From the NCBI GenBank assembly GCA_949316235.1, contig OX438758.1, positions 15,945,194-16,009,193 on the forward strand: 64,000 nt of DNA, written 5' to 3'. The first letter of the stretch is position 1. Every line of letters begins with the position of its first letter. Source of the stretch: Oegoconia quadripuncta. Taxonomy: Eukaryota; Arthropoda; Insecta; Lepidoptera; Autostichidae. Position numbers and translations under genes: made by a program. Below the pieces are notes generated by a model. The model was not told where the DNA came from. It was given only the letters and a program-made list of their open reading frames with translations, and ran no database searches. This document shows, one piece after another, positions 51,322 to 62,735 of the stretch.

Positions 51322-51520
51322 CTAAATATACAGCAAATTCAACCTTATGCAAATTCAACATCTTTGGATTCAACAAGCTGCAAATTCAGCTTTATGCAAT
51401 TTCGACTTTTAGAGATTTCAACTTTATGCAATTTCAACATTTTACATACAATTTTTACAACATACCGCAAATTCTACTTTTTGCAAACCCAACATTTTAA
51501 GAATTCAACTTTCTGTACCT
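51322..51520 (+). repeat. Degenerate GCAAATTCAAC / TTTATGCAATTTC array
   Basis: GCAAATTCAAC-like words recur about ten times (for example near 51333, 51349, 51370, 51395, 51427 and 51469), giving a periodic TTC-rich strand. No product is implied. Confidence 0.65.
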
Positions 51521-51539
51521 GGATGATTTCTTGTGAGTT

Positions 51540-52450
51540 TTCCTTTTTTTAAGGAAAGGTTCTCTACTACTTTGAGGAGAATTAGGAATACTAGGTAGAC
51601 ATTATTAAGTTACTGTAGCCAGTAATATTAGCCCAAACCTGCCAATGAGGAAGCCCTTGGCAAATGCTGCGCCCTGATTGGCCCATTTGAATTGGATCAA
51701 CAACTGCTCAGACGCCAAAAAGGTAGATTTGTATAAAATTCCCTTAATTATTATTATTACTCATCGTGACACTTGTGGCTCCAAACGGAGCTACATATTT
51801 ATGGTCAGCTGGCATTGGATCAACAAAAGACACCCGGATCAACTTGTGAAAATGGATCAAATAATTACTACCTATACGGCACGTTGGAGCCACAAAGTGC
51901 CCAAAGGGATATCTATATATATTAGAATTTATAGAATACAATTAAAATACCTATATGTTATAGAAAAAATAAGCCGTCCAACTCGCTTCCGTGAGGCATA
52001 GTACCTAGTACGCTAGCGCTATTGCCCCGCTGAATGCATAAGCTCAGCTGCTGAGCTAAGAATTAGAATTTTAGATCTACTACGGTTGGCGTAATTATGA
52101 GCTCCTGGGACTACGGAATTATTAAAACTGTCCGGTCCGGCGCATTCATTCAATTTGAGCCTGCTTTGACAATCGTAATATCTAACGATTTATATTGCTT
52201 AATTTTATGACAAGGGCCAAGTGTTTTTGTGAGTTTGTCTCAATAATTATTTATACCTAACGGTTTATATCGTTGTTTAGGATGTTACAAAAAAGACTAA
52301 ATAAAAGTACCCACCTTTTTTAGTCTTTTTTGTAACATCCTTCCTGCGTACTGCGTGCGTTTTTAGAAAGCGTTGAAATATTATCTCTTCGGAATATAAT
52401 CTCGGTTTATACCCAGCGCCGTGTACCTACCCGCGTATTGTGTATAAGAT
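51540..52450. other. No gene seen; two inverted repeats
   Basis: It includes the pair TTGTGGCTCCAA (51773-51784) / TTGGAGCCACAA (51884-51895) and the hairpin at 52280-52340. A frame at 51678-52001 has no recognisable motif. Confidence 0.4.
52280..52340. repeat. Perfect 22-bp inverted repeat with a 17-nt loop
   Basis: GGATGTTACAAAAAAGACTA... (52280-52301) is the exact complement of 52319-52340. It lies upstream of the second piggyBac gene and may be part of that element's 5' end or a small independent insertion. Confidence 0.85.
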
Positions 52451-52451
52451 C

Positions 52452-54126
52452 CACGTAAGCATGGCAGTTACCGTTCTCTAGAAGAAATTGAGCAGGACAT
52501 TATAGAAATTTTTGGTGAAGATGTCACCCAAAATAACAGATCCAGAAATCAGGTGAAGATATTCTGCAGTAAGTGCTTCCTATTTAATTAGGGTGCGAGT
52601 TTAGGACAACATGTTCGGTCCAACAATGGGAGGGATTCACCGATATTTTCTTGATTTTAGTGTTGACGATGATGGAGACGATAGCGAAGAAGACGTGAGT
52701 GAAGAAGTTCATAATGAAGAAGGGACTCTACACTGTCGTCAAACAGTTGATCCAGTAGGCGCCGTCGATCGGGAAGGGGTTTGTCAAATTACGCCAGGAA
52801 ATACGTCACCATTAGACTATTTTCGCTTACTTTTCACCGACGAATTTCTCGGAGAAATTGTAAAAGCAACAAACGAGTGTGCTATTGATGTATTATTGCA
52901 CAGCCCTGGTGTTTTCAGCAGAATTAGTCAGTGGAAACCTTTAGATATACCGGAATTTTTACTTTTTTTAGGAATGCTGTTCCATATGGGTAATGATAGA
53001 GTAAACAGATATTCGGTCTATTGGAAGAGACATTATTTATATAATTTATTTAGGCGTCACTTCATGTCACGCAATAGGTTTTTGTTGATTTTTAGATGTT
53101 TAAAATTCGGCTCAAATAACATAGAATATCTAATAGAATATTTTAATAACACTATGCATAGTTTACATATGCCAAGAACAAATCTGTCCATTGATGAATC
53201 TATGATTTTGCATAGGGGTCGTAGTGGAATTCGTCTGTATATAAAGGGTAAACGCCATAAATACGGTATAAAGTTGTATATGTTAGCAACTCCTTGTGGT
53301 CTTGCTCTCCAAATTCACATGTATCAAGGGAAAAAGAATGTCGAGGTTGGGGGACAAGGCCACACAGACAAGGTGGTTACTAAATTGCTATCAAAATATT
53401 TAAACGCAGAGCACCATTTGTATATGGACAATTTTTATAATAGTATCAATCTGGCCAAGTTCTTATTAAAAAATAAAACGCATTTAACAGGAACTTTGAG
53501 AAACAAAAGAAAAGGTAATCCTAGTGTAGTATGCAGCAGCAAATTGAAAAAGGTGAGACTGTTTACCGTTACAATCGTAGTGGTATTTGTGTTTGCAAGT
53601 GGCGTGGTAATCGCGACGTCCTTACTATCAGCAGCAAACAATCATCTGAGCTGCAGTCAGTGGTCAATAGAGGAGGCAAAACAATTTTAAAGCCTCAAAT
53701 TGTAGTCGAATATAATAAATACATGAGCGGTGTTGATAGACCGGACCAAATGCTTTCCTACTACACTTGTGAACATAAAACGATGCGGTGGTATAAAAAA
53801 GTATTCACATATGATGTTTTTGAATTCCTACTATTTATACAAATTACACAATAATATTTTGAAATTAGACTACTATTCCTTTAGAGAGTCCATAATAAAA
53901 GTACTCCTGCCACTTCCTTCAAACTCTGTTGAACCGATTCGAAATATAAGAGTGCATGTATCTGCGCATTTACCTAGAGATAGCAAAGGGCACACAAAGA
54001 GACGTCGATGCAAATACTGCTGGGATACGTCGGGAAAGCTACAAAATACATTTTGTTACTGTCCCAATTGTGAAAATTAGCCAGGATTATGCCTAGAATG
54101 CTTCAGAGCACATCATAAATATTGAA
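52452..54126 (+). pseudogene. piggyBac-type transposase 2, nearly full length, broken
   Basis: A short N-terminal stretch (52452-52570, 'DPRKHGSYRSLEEIEQDIIE') precedes the main frame from 52611: acidic N-terminus, 'PLDYFRLLFTDEFLGEIVKA', 'ISQWKPLDIPEFLLFLGMLF', 'NLSIDESMILHRGR' (first catalytic Asp), 'KYGIKLYMLATPCGLALQIH', 'HHLYMDNFYNSINLAKFLL' (second Asp). After a frameshift near 53550 comes 'YNKYMSGVDRPDQMLSYY' (third Asp), and after another near 53815 'FLNSYYLYKLHNN'. The C-terminal finger 'RRRCKYCWDTSGK...FCYCPNC' meets a TAG at 54078-54080, with 'GLCLECFRAHHKY' continuing in frame. Three lesions. Confidence 0.88.
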
Positions 54127-54129
54127 GCA

Positions 54130-54840
54130 ATCAGTTTCCTTTCCACTATGACGATACGGTGATTCAACCGCTAAACATGTAAATTGAGACTGTGTTCATT
54201 AAAAATATATTATTATTTTTTACACAAAATCAACAGCATTATTAAAATATCTTATTACTTACAGAGTACTACGACCAAATGTCAAACTTATATTACTTAT
54301 CTACATTGGGATATCTCTGACTACCACATTTGGGTTATAGGTCGTGACGTTATGTATGTATTAAAGTTATAGGTAATATAATTAAAGATCCGCCACCTCG
54401 ATTACGTTTTTATTATACCCCTTCTTTTTTCTTGGTTGTCGGTTAAAAATAATGCTAATTTATCACCTACTAGAAAATTGTTGTTCATAAAAAAATGCTG
54501 ATGTTAAAGTAGGTCGCTCTGTGCAGCGTAATTTAAATGTATGTGTGAGTGGAACGCTGTTTGTGTTGTTGTGTACGAACATAAATGAAAATTGTATAAT
54601 TACACTAATATTGATACCTAATTAATCATTGAGCTACTTACGCCGGAGCTATTGACGTCAGATATTCTCCTGCAGCCGCTTGGAAACGCAAGTTTGGAAA
54701 CCAGTTTCGGAAAGAAGAAGTTTGGAAATCTAACACATTTAGATTCAAGTGCATCGCTATGTTTGTGAGTTTGCGAATAATTTCTATCTTCATATACTTC
54801 TGAATTATGCACAATGTATTATTCTAACTTAAACTTTTTG
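54130..54840. other. No gene seen
   Basis: AT-rich. CTTGGTTGTCGGTTAAAAAT (about 54430-54450) is the inverted form of the repeat at 55277. Confidence 0.4.
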
Positions 54841-54842
54841 CA

Positions 54843-55803
54843 GGAGTGAATCCGAATATTACGAGTCCCGGAAGCGTAACGCTGCCGCTATACGTGCTCT
54901 CATCTCGGATGAAGGAAATTTCAGAGGGAGAACCAACTTGGTAATTTTCATTTACTGACAACCATGAAGTGTACCTATTCGTTGTATTTTAACAACATAT
55001 TTCTATTTATTTTTTGTCCTAAACGGACGTCGAAGCTTCAACACCGACGGGGAAAGGTCCTGGATTCGGTCCTAAAGTCTGGAGAGGAATATAACCGGTA
55101 AAATACTGTATTTATATGCCAATACACTTTCTTTTTTTACTTTTGTAGTGCAATGTAATTAAATTAGTTTTCGTTATTTTATAGCCTGCCTCCCAAGAAG
55201 ACTAAAAAGACGACTCTATCAAAGGCGAAAGTCAAACCAACAAAAAGAAATCACCAAAGTTCGTATTCATTTAACATTTTTAACCGACTTCCCACAAAAA
55301 TGAGAATGTTCTCAATATGGTTGTATTTTTTTCATTATTTTTTTTTATTCATTTGATAGGGTTTCCCACCAATGAGGTCCCATATAAATTTGGTGAAGAT
55401 CTGATGATGCACGCCGAAGATAGACCAAAAATATATATTTTGGTTGTATACCTAGACGACATAGTGATTGTTGCTGAACTCCGATTTTTTTGTTGGGTCT
55501 ATTATTTTTATCAAACTTCTAGTTTGTTTTGGCGAGACCTAACCGCATCAGAGGTTGATATTGTTATTTTTTTTATTACAGTAGTGAGGAAGCACAGGCT
55601 CGCAATCACTGGGTGAGCAGCGAATTGTTCCATGATGACGGGGAAAAATCGCTGCAGGCAGCGCACGCCCCGCTGTATTCATCGCTGACGCATCGTGTGG
55701 CTGGCGGGGTCCTGCGTTCGGTGCTTCCTGCCGGCGGCGAATTCTTCTTTGAGTTGCGGGTATATAATACCGAAGACATCAGACATTTACCATTTAAAGA
55801 AAG
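54843..55803 (+). CDS. Host-like exons, gene not recognised
   Basis: Probable exons: about 54843-54941 after TTTTTGCAG ('SESEYYESRKRNAAAIRALI', ending at G/GTAATT), one near 55028-55098, one near 55186-55260 after TTTATAG ('LPPKKTKKTTLSKAKVKPTK'), and 55582-55803 after TTATTACAG ('EEAQARNHWVSSELFHDDGE', 'LTHRVAGGVLRSVLPAGGEF', ending AAAG/GTATGAG). The last exon is GC-rich and undamaged, unlike the surrounding elements. The basic third exon suggests a nuclear protein. Exon borders for the second are unclear. The gene probably continues beyond; it would span the pogo insertion. Confidence 0.45.
55277..55560 (+). mobile_element. Dispersed moth repeat starting TTTAACCGACTTCC
   Basis: TTTTTAACCGACTTCC followed by AAAATGAGAATGTTCTCAAT and a T-rich stretch resembles a widespread lepidopteran interspersed repeat. 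It sits inside an intron of the host-like gene; an inverted piece is at about 54430. A frame across it (55317-55616) is not a gene. Confidence 0.45.
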
Positions 55804-56014
55804 GTATGAGAAGGCTAGTGGTGTACTGCGCCTGCAATGCAACAGATCTCCAGTGGGTTTTAATTTAAATATTTAAAGAGGGCAGGAAGAAGTTTAAGCA
55901 GGAAGCCACATTTTATGCAGATAATAAAAAATAGTTCCGCATCCTTCTCAAACTTCTATTTAGTACCCCATTTAAATATAAATATTTTACTAGATACTTA
56001 CCGTACATAATAGG

Positions 56015-59000
56015 TACCGTAAAGTGGGGCTATTTAGGAATTGCGAGGCTATTCAGGCCGAACGGTGCAAAAGAACATTTTGTTATATAAATCTACTACC
56101 GTAAATTGTGGAATATTTTCTTATGATATGGCAACACTTAAATAGCTAACCTTTAAAAAACAAAATGACACTTGACATTTGCGTCTATGCTTCGGTACAT
56201 AAATGTCATCAAAATTAATTGTGTGAAAATATCCAAAAAAAGGTTGGTATAACTTCTGTAATGCTAGTAAATTGTGTTATGGTAGCTATTTCATGAAACT
56301 CTTATTCGTTGCTACATGTATTCAGCTATGATTTAAACATAAATCCTTGTCAATTAAAGTGTTTCTCGAGAATCGAGAAGCAGTTTTTTGGGCGGGGGTA
56401 TTTGGGACACCCTTAAAATATACCTATTAATTGCAGGTAAATATGGTTCGAAAATATAAACGGAAGCTCATTAGTACAAGGAACAGCAAAGTGCATAAAC
56501 CATACCTTGCCTATACACGCGAATGTTTAGAGAAAGCAGTTGCAGACGTAAGAAGCAAAAAGCTGAGTTTACGACAAGCAGCTGCTGAATACCATGTACC
56601 AAAATCAACAATTGAGAGACACATCAAAGGCACCATTCACGAAACATCAGGTCATCCTACTCTTTTTAGCAAAACTGAAGAGTCCATTTTTTTAAATTAC
56701 ATAAAGCTTGTTGCTTTGTGGGGTTTCCCATTAAATCTTCTAGACTTGAGGGTATTCGCCAAGCGATATTTAGCTAAAATTGGCAAAAGAATATACTGGC
56801 TAAAACATAACCTGCCCGGACGTGATTGGGCTGCAAATTTTATACGTCGGCATGAAAAAGAGATTTCAAACAGACTTTCGTCTAATATTACTACCGATCG
56901 GGCCAAGTTGGATGAAACCACCATCGACAATTTTTTTGACAACTATGAAGTCAGCGTGAGTGATGTAGAACCAGATTGCTTAATAAATTACGACGAAACT
57001 AATTTGACCGACGACCCTGGGGCTCAAAAATTCATTTATAAAAGAGGTACAAAATATCCAGAAAGGGTTGTGAACTCAACGAAAACAGCCATTATCTTGA
57101 TGTTTTGTGGAGCTGCTGACGGAACGCTATTAAACACTTATGTTGTTTATAAATCAGAACATTTATATGATACATGGATGATGGGTGGGCCACAAAATGT
57201 ACGCTACAATAAAACGCGAAGTGGTTGGTTCGACTCTCACTGTGTTGAGGACTGGTTCCAAAGCGTTATTATACCCTACGTCAAAACTAAAGAAGGAAAG
57301 AGGGTAGTCGTGATAGGAGACAACTTATCGTCACACTTTTCTGAAACTGTTCTGGAAATGTGCGGAAGATACAATATTAGTTTTGTGTGTCTACCTCCAA
57401 AGTCAACCCACATACTCCAACCCCTTGATGTGGCGTTTTATGCCCCTTTAAAACATTATTGGCGAATTATCCTTACAGAGTGGAAACGAACTACAGGACG
57501 AAAGCAGAAAACTCTAGCTAAAAATTCATTCCTCGAGTTGCTGCAGAAACTTCTCACAATGTTAAAAGATAAAGGTTCTGATTCTTAGAATCTGATTTCT
57601 GGCTTTAACAAATGCGGTCTATATCCAGTTAACAGGGACAGGCCGAAATCCAGAATCCCACGACCAGAAGCTACTAACAACCAAGAATATATCAATGAAA
57701 ATGTGTCTGCTGTAGTAGTTGATATGCTTCAAGAGATACGAGGGTCGTCATCAGAAATAACCAAGCCACGAAAAAAACGATGCAACGTACCTGCGGGTAA
57801 AAGTGTAACCTTGCAAGATATCCAACAAAAAGAAAATAATGACAACAATAAAGGCAAGACGAAAGGAAAAACTAATCAAAAAAAGCAGGAAAACGCAGAA
57901 ATATGGAAAGACAAGGAGAATAGAAAACCCAGAAAAAAAAGCAACAATCGAAAAAGGGCCATTAGTGCTAGCGAAACAAGCAATAGCGATGTTACGTTAA
58001 GTATACACAGTGACTCAGACGTGACAGATTGCGTGCTTAACAATGACTCTGAATTTGAGATTCCTTTCGAGGTATCGACATTTTTAGATACAGATAACGA
58101 CAATTATATGCAATTTCACCAAAATCACCAGAACAATTTGGAAGAAGATAATGCAAAGAATAGCCAGATAACTATAGAAAAAGAAAATGAGGACTTCGTA
58201 CCAGAACACCGGATTAACCTGGATAGTGCCAACAAAGAATCATCTGACTTCGCAACTATGTTGAATCAAAAAAATCCTAGAAAATCACTAAAAACAACAC
58301 TAAATACACCAAAGATCACAGTTGAAACAGCGTCTCTAACTCAGCAACTTTTGAATAAAAATCCTGAAAAAAATAAGTTATCATTACTCACTGCTGAGAA
58401 AGATTCTCCTCCAATTGACCTAAAGAAAGAAAAAAAAATAAAGCCGAAAATTACATGTGAACTAGATAAATCAATGAAATCTGCAAAGAAAAAATCAAAA
58501 AAAAAAGAAAAGACCATCGACAACGAAGGTCTCAGTTCTAGCTACAACCATGCTACTAATAGTCCACCGGATAGACACGACACTTCACCTATAGCAGGAT
58601 GTAGTAGAGATATTCCTGACGATTCTGGCGACCTCTGCATAAAAAATACTGTATTAGTGCGATACATATTAAAAAAAAAGTAGAATATCATGTGGGAGTC
58701 ATTTTGAACATATTAAAAGAAGGAAAAGTAAAAATATCATTTTATAAAAGATATGGCAGGAATGATAACACAAAGTTTGTCACCCCAAAGAAACAAGATA
58801 TTGATATTGTAGACATTACAATGATTGTAAAGACTTGTGAGCTGTTAGCTTTAAATGACAAGAGAACTGAATTCGTGTTCTTGAATGATGATGACTTTCT
58901 TTACTTCGATTATTAACATATTTGCTGTTGATTTCATTATTAAGATAGGCATTTGTTTCTAAACAAGTTATTATAGCACTTACGATAATTGTTACTTAGA

Positions 59001-59548
59001 TTATAAGAATAATTCATTTTGTAAACCATTTTCATGTTGTTTCTATGTTTTGTTTATATTTTAATTAACGAATTTCTCATTGTTACATGGGAATATTGTC
59101 ACAAAGATTTAAGGTTCTGTTTAATAACTCTGTAAACAAAGTTTTAAAGTTAATTAATAAAGAAATTATAACTTTGATAACTTTTTCCTTTATTACAAAA
59201 AAAACAAGTATCTGAGCAAAGTTTCAAGATTGTTCGATAAAATATATAGTAAAATAAGATGTCCCAAATAGGACAGCCAGGAGTCTTATGTGGGACTAAG
59301 CCTTAAATTAGGCATAAATTGTAAAAACGTGCACATGTCCCACAAAGCCCCACCGGGTGGGCTATTTGGGACACACAACTTTATATTTTTCTTTTATCAT
59401 TGCTTTTTGCAATACAATTTTATCCGAAATGAGAATCAGTTAAGTACGTTTATATCTTAGAATAAAACATGGCATTATAAAATATACTATTAAGGAGAAA
59501 TAAACATTTTCATCCAAAATTTGGCCCGAATAACCCCACTTTACGGTA
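56015..59548 (+). mobile_element. Complete pogo-type DNA transposon with TIRs and TA duplication
   Basis: TA at 56015-56016 precedes CCGTAAAGTGGGGCTATT; at the other end AATAACCCCACTTTACGG is followed by TA at 59547-59548. The 18-bp terminal repeats differ at one base. The element is 3530 bp between the TAs. Subterminal TATTTGGGACAC words lie at about 56398 and 59367, with an inverted copy near 59261. It encloses one transposase gene. Confidence 0.93.
56443..58916 (+). pseudogene. pogo-type transposase, about 820 codons, one TAG and one frameshift
   Basis: ATG 56443 follows an acceptor-like TTGCAG, so an upstream non-coding exon is possible. Psq-type helix-turn-helix at about residues 30-65 ('LSLRQAAAEYHVPKSTIERH'), then 'NLPGRDWAANFIRRHEKEIS'. 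Catalytic Asp 184 ('NYDETNLTDDPG'), Asp 293 ('VVVIGDNLSSHF') and Asp 329 ('ILQPLDVAFYAPLKHYW') give a DD35D triad. A TAG at 57586-57588 (codon 382) interrupts an otherwise continuous frame ('GFNKCGLYPVNRDRP' continues). A long Lys/Ser-rich tail follows; an A-run frameshift near 58672 separates the last block ('YHVGVILNILKEGKVKISFY') to 58916. Only two lesions, so it is young. Confidence 0.9.
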
Positions 59549-59632
59549 ACTATTTTTTTGCTTGCGCGCGCTCGTGATGAACGGACGTGTGCGTATTGTT
59601 AATTTCATTTATTCAGTTTTTTTCGCGAAAAA

Positions 59633-60197
59633 ATGTCAACGAAGTGTAGTGGATGTAGTGAAAACATATTTAACATTTCCTATATGGAATGTACCAATGA
59701 AAATTGTAAGAATCTGTTTGACTTAAAGTGTCTTTCAATAAAATTGGAGGTGTTCGAAAAGTACATGGAGGAATTCAAGGCTGAGTGGATATGCCTTGCA
59801 TATGTACCTATGTGCAAACCCTAAACGTACTACGCCGGACACACCAGTACAAGGTAATACACCAATATTGAACAGAACTTGTACGAACAATGTAAACAAT
59901 AAACGCGGCAACAGGACGAAGTTAGGCGTCGTGGAGGATGTTAAGGTTGAAAAATCATTTTTGGAAGAATTGAGGGCCTTCAGGACCGAGGTGTTAGAGA
60001 GATTTGACAAACAGGAGAAGAATATTCAATCGTTGCAAATACAAGTTGCTCAGATAAGTGTCGATTTGAATAAATTACACCAGGAAGGGAGGGTAGTTGA
60101 AGAAAAATCTAAAGATATTTTATCAATTGAAAACAAAATTGTGATCTTACAAAGGTCCAAAGGGAGACTGCGAAAGAGACAGAAAGTCAGCTGTTGA
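59633..60197 (+). pseudogene. LINE-F ORF1: PHD-type finger and coiled coil, 3' part missing
   Basis: 'MSTKCSGCSENIFNISYMEC', 'TNENCKNLFDLKCLSIKLEV' and 'EFKAEWICLAYVP' form the Cys4-His/Cys PHD-like finger seen at the start of ORF1 in moth CR1-type LINEs. A frameshift near 59800 leads to a linker ('KRTTPDTPVQGNTPILN') and a coiled coil ('LEELRAFRTEVLERFDKQEK', 'NIQSLQIQVAQISVDLNKLH') ending at 60197. The ORF1 C-terminal domain and all of ORF2 are missing. This is the 5' part of a LINE, the reverse of normal 5' truncation. Confidence 0.65.
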
Positions 60198-60199
60198 CA

Positions 60200-60679
60200 T
60201 TTGCAGAAGTACTAGCACAAAAAACCATTGTATGGCCATTAAATACTGAATTCACGGAGTGGATTTGGTTTCGGGAATTCGGAATCGCGCTAAAGTTAAA
60301 ATGTCAATCAAAATAGAACTGAAGCTGGACCGTGATTAAAATGAAACCATTAGAGACGTGTCCCTGATATTCTTATTGCTATATGTTATTTAAGTATAAT
60401 CTATCATCGATTTCGTGTTGGCAACACTTGATTTGACAGCTGGAGCAGTTTCTTTTAATTATTTTTGGCACACTTGTATAAAAATATAAAACTTTGTTAA
60501 GAATTTATTTGTGAATTTAATCTACATTGTTAGGTAAGTGATGTTATTGATGGTATTAGTAATATTTTAAACTGAAAATGTATTATTGTTTTTGTAGGTA
60601 TCATGGATTTATTTAATAAAGCCATTACTTAAAAGAATTGAATTGAACTTTGTATATGTAATCATGTTAACTATAGAAA
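60200..60679. other. No gene seen
   Basis: Spacer with an AG/GTAAGTG-like donor near 60534, which may end an untranslated exon of the next gene. Confidence 0.35.
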
Positions 60680-61899
60680 ATGGAAGAACGCCGCAGATGT
60701 ACGACTGTGCGTCAACTGGAACTCCTCATAGAATTTTTAGAGGGGCATAAAGACCTCGCTCTTGGACGGGTGAGGTCCAAAGAAGCTAGGGCAGTTGCGG
60801 CACGGTTGTGGCAAGAATGTTCCGAAAACTTGAACAGTTTAGGACCTGCAAGAACAGCCAAGGAATGGTCTAAGGTTTGTAGATTTCTGCAAATTCGCAA
60901 ATATAAAAAAAAACTTGTTAGTAAAGGCATGCAAATGAGCTACTATTTATGTTTAAAAATATAAAAGTTTGGAAGTACCTACTTAGAATATTTACGACAA
61001 TTTTAATATTTCAGGTATGGAATGACCAAAAATGTTAAGTGAGAGCGAAGTTAATAGCTATAAATGCTAGCCAACGAGCCACTGGTGGTGGACCCAGCAA
61101 TGCTCCCACCTTATCCCCGTTGGAAGAAAAAATTGCCAACATCATTGGGAGGGATGTTGGTCATCTGCCCAATGTTAGACAGGATCAATTTGCTGTAAGT
61201 GATGGGTGACCTATATAATTGCATGATTCCAAAATTGCAAAATTTAGTTCATGCATGATTGTAACTTGCGAGGACACTCCCAATTTACTTTGTAACTAAA
61301 TCTAAACACACCACAAGGAACTTAACATCGGGTTTAGAAAACTGATATTCCCAGTAGGGTCTCCCTGGTTAGTAGTTGTGGGTATCTTTAGCTACTTACT
61401 ACCATCTGCAAATAGCAATATTGAGAGCACTGTTGTGTTCAAACTGTCTGAGGTAAGGTTCAAAATAATTGAAGTTCTGCATCAGAAGCTATTAGAGAAA
61501 TAATTACAATGTGTCCCACAATACCGTAACCCACCTAAATCATTTCATAAAGCATGCCTTAGTTTTTCTTTATTCTGCACTTGCTTTATAACAGAACTTA
61601 ACCATGCTTTCCACAATTTCATTAGAGTTTTTTGATGCTTATGTTTATTTGCAATGCAATTAAAGGGTGTGCTGGAAATGGAAGAAATGATTGAGCAGCC
61701 GGAAGAAGAAACTCAAAATATTTCACCGCCAATGGTGTAAGTTTCATGTACTATTATCCCAGCATAATTGACATGAAAGTCTAATTACTTCAGGTTGTTC
61801 CTGTCACTAACAATCACATCACACTCGAGACTTCTTTGTATAAATTATTCCAACATTATAATTAAAACATTATCTATAAAATATAGAAGTGACAATCTG

Positions 61900-61965
61900 C
61901 ACAGATTGGGCTCTGTTAACCTAAGTCCAGCAGTGGGCTAGTTTTAGTTGATGGTGATGAAATAT
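61900..61965 (+). repeat. SINE/LINE tail fragment with CCAGCAGTGGGC
   Basis: AGTCCAGCAGTGGGCTAG...GATGGTGATGA in an intron. The same ending wording recurs at 62698. Confidence 0.45.
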
Positions 61966-62697
61966 CCAGTTATAAGTAATATAGATACACTTTAAATGAA
62001 AATATGATAATAAGTAAATTATCAAAAAACTAAATTGGTTAAAAATTATAATTTAATTTATGTAACATAATAAATGATGACAAAAGACTCAAATTGGTTT
62101 AATATTTGTGTTTTTTTACAGGATAAATATTCCATATGCCGAAAGTCCACCTCCACCACCTGCAACTCCTGAGCCCAGTCCATGGCAGACGCGTTCACCT
62201 CAGCAGCTCCACAATGAACGTCCAGGCACCTCAAGGATGCCATTAGCAGGTATGTGTATAGTACCAATGATTTGATAAAAAAGTAAAGTTTATAAGGTTT
62301 TTTAGAGAAGATTAAAGTGATTGTTAATTCTTGTCAACAGACAGAGTTAGGACAAGAGAGCGGCGAAGGGCAGAGCGCGTTTCACGTCAACCTGCGCGAG
62401 CATTGGGACCACCGGCACAATGTAGGTTCAGCCTGTATTCTATTAATGGATACGTAATACCTTGGCATAAAAAAAGGAATAATATCAACTACTTATTTAC
62501 AGCAAGCAGAAGTGCACTAGATGAGTGCTGAGGGTGGAAGAGTTGAGGGCACAAGCTGCGCTTCAAAATGCACAGAATATGGCCAGTTTTGCCGAATCCT
62601 TCAGACTAATTGCTGAAAGCATAGACAGGATTAGTCGACTGGTAATTTTGCGTTTTATCATCTCTTCCTATGGGTGGTGTGGGAAAAGTCAACTAAG

Positions 62698-62735
62698 ATG
62701 TCCAGCAGTGGACGTCTAAGATGTTGATGACCTAA
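62698..62735 (+). repeat. Second CCAGCAGTGGAC tail fragment
   Basis: TGTCCAGCAGTGGACGTCTAAGATGTTGATGA lies 800 bp after the first copy, in another intron of the same gene. This ending is common to moth SINEs and LINEs. Confidence 0.45.

Noticed and set aside
51678..52001. 107-residue plus-strand frame
   Set aside because: No motif; the sequence contains an inverted pair and AT-rich tracts, and no relation to the adjacent piggyBac gene could be shown.
55317..55616. 99-residue hydrophobic frame
   Set aside because: It lies over a dispersed T-rich repeat and runs into the next exon's splice site; the hydrophobicity comes from T runs.
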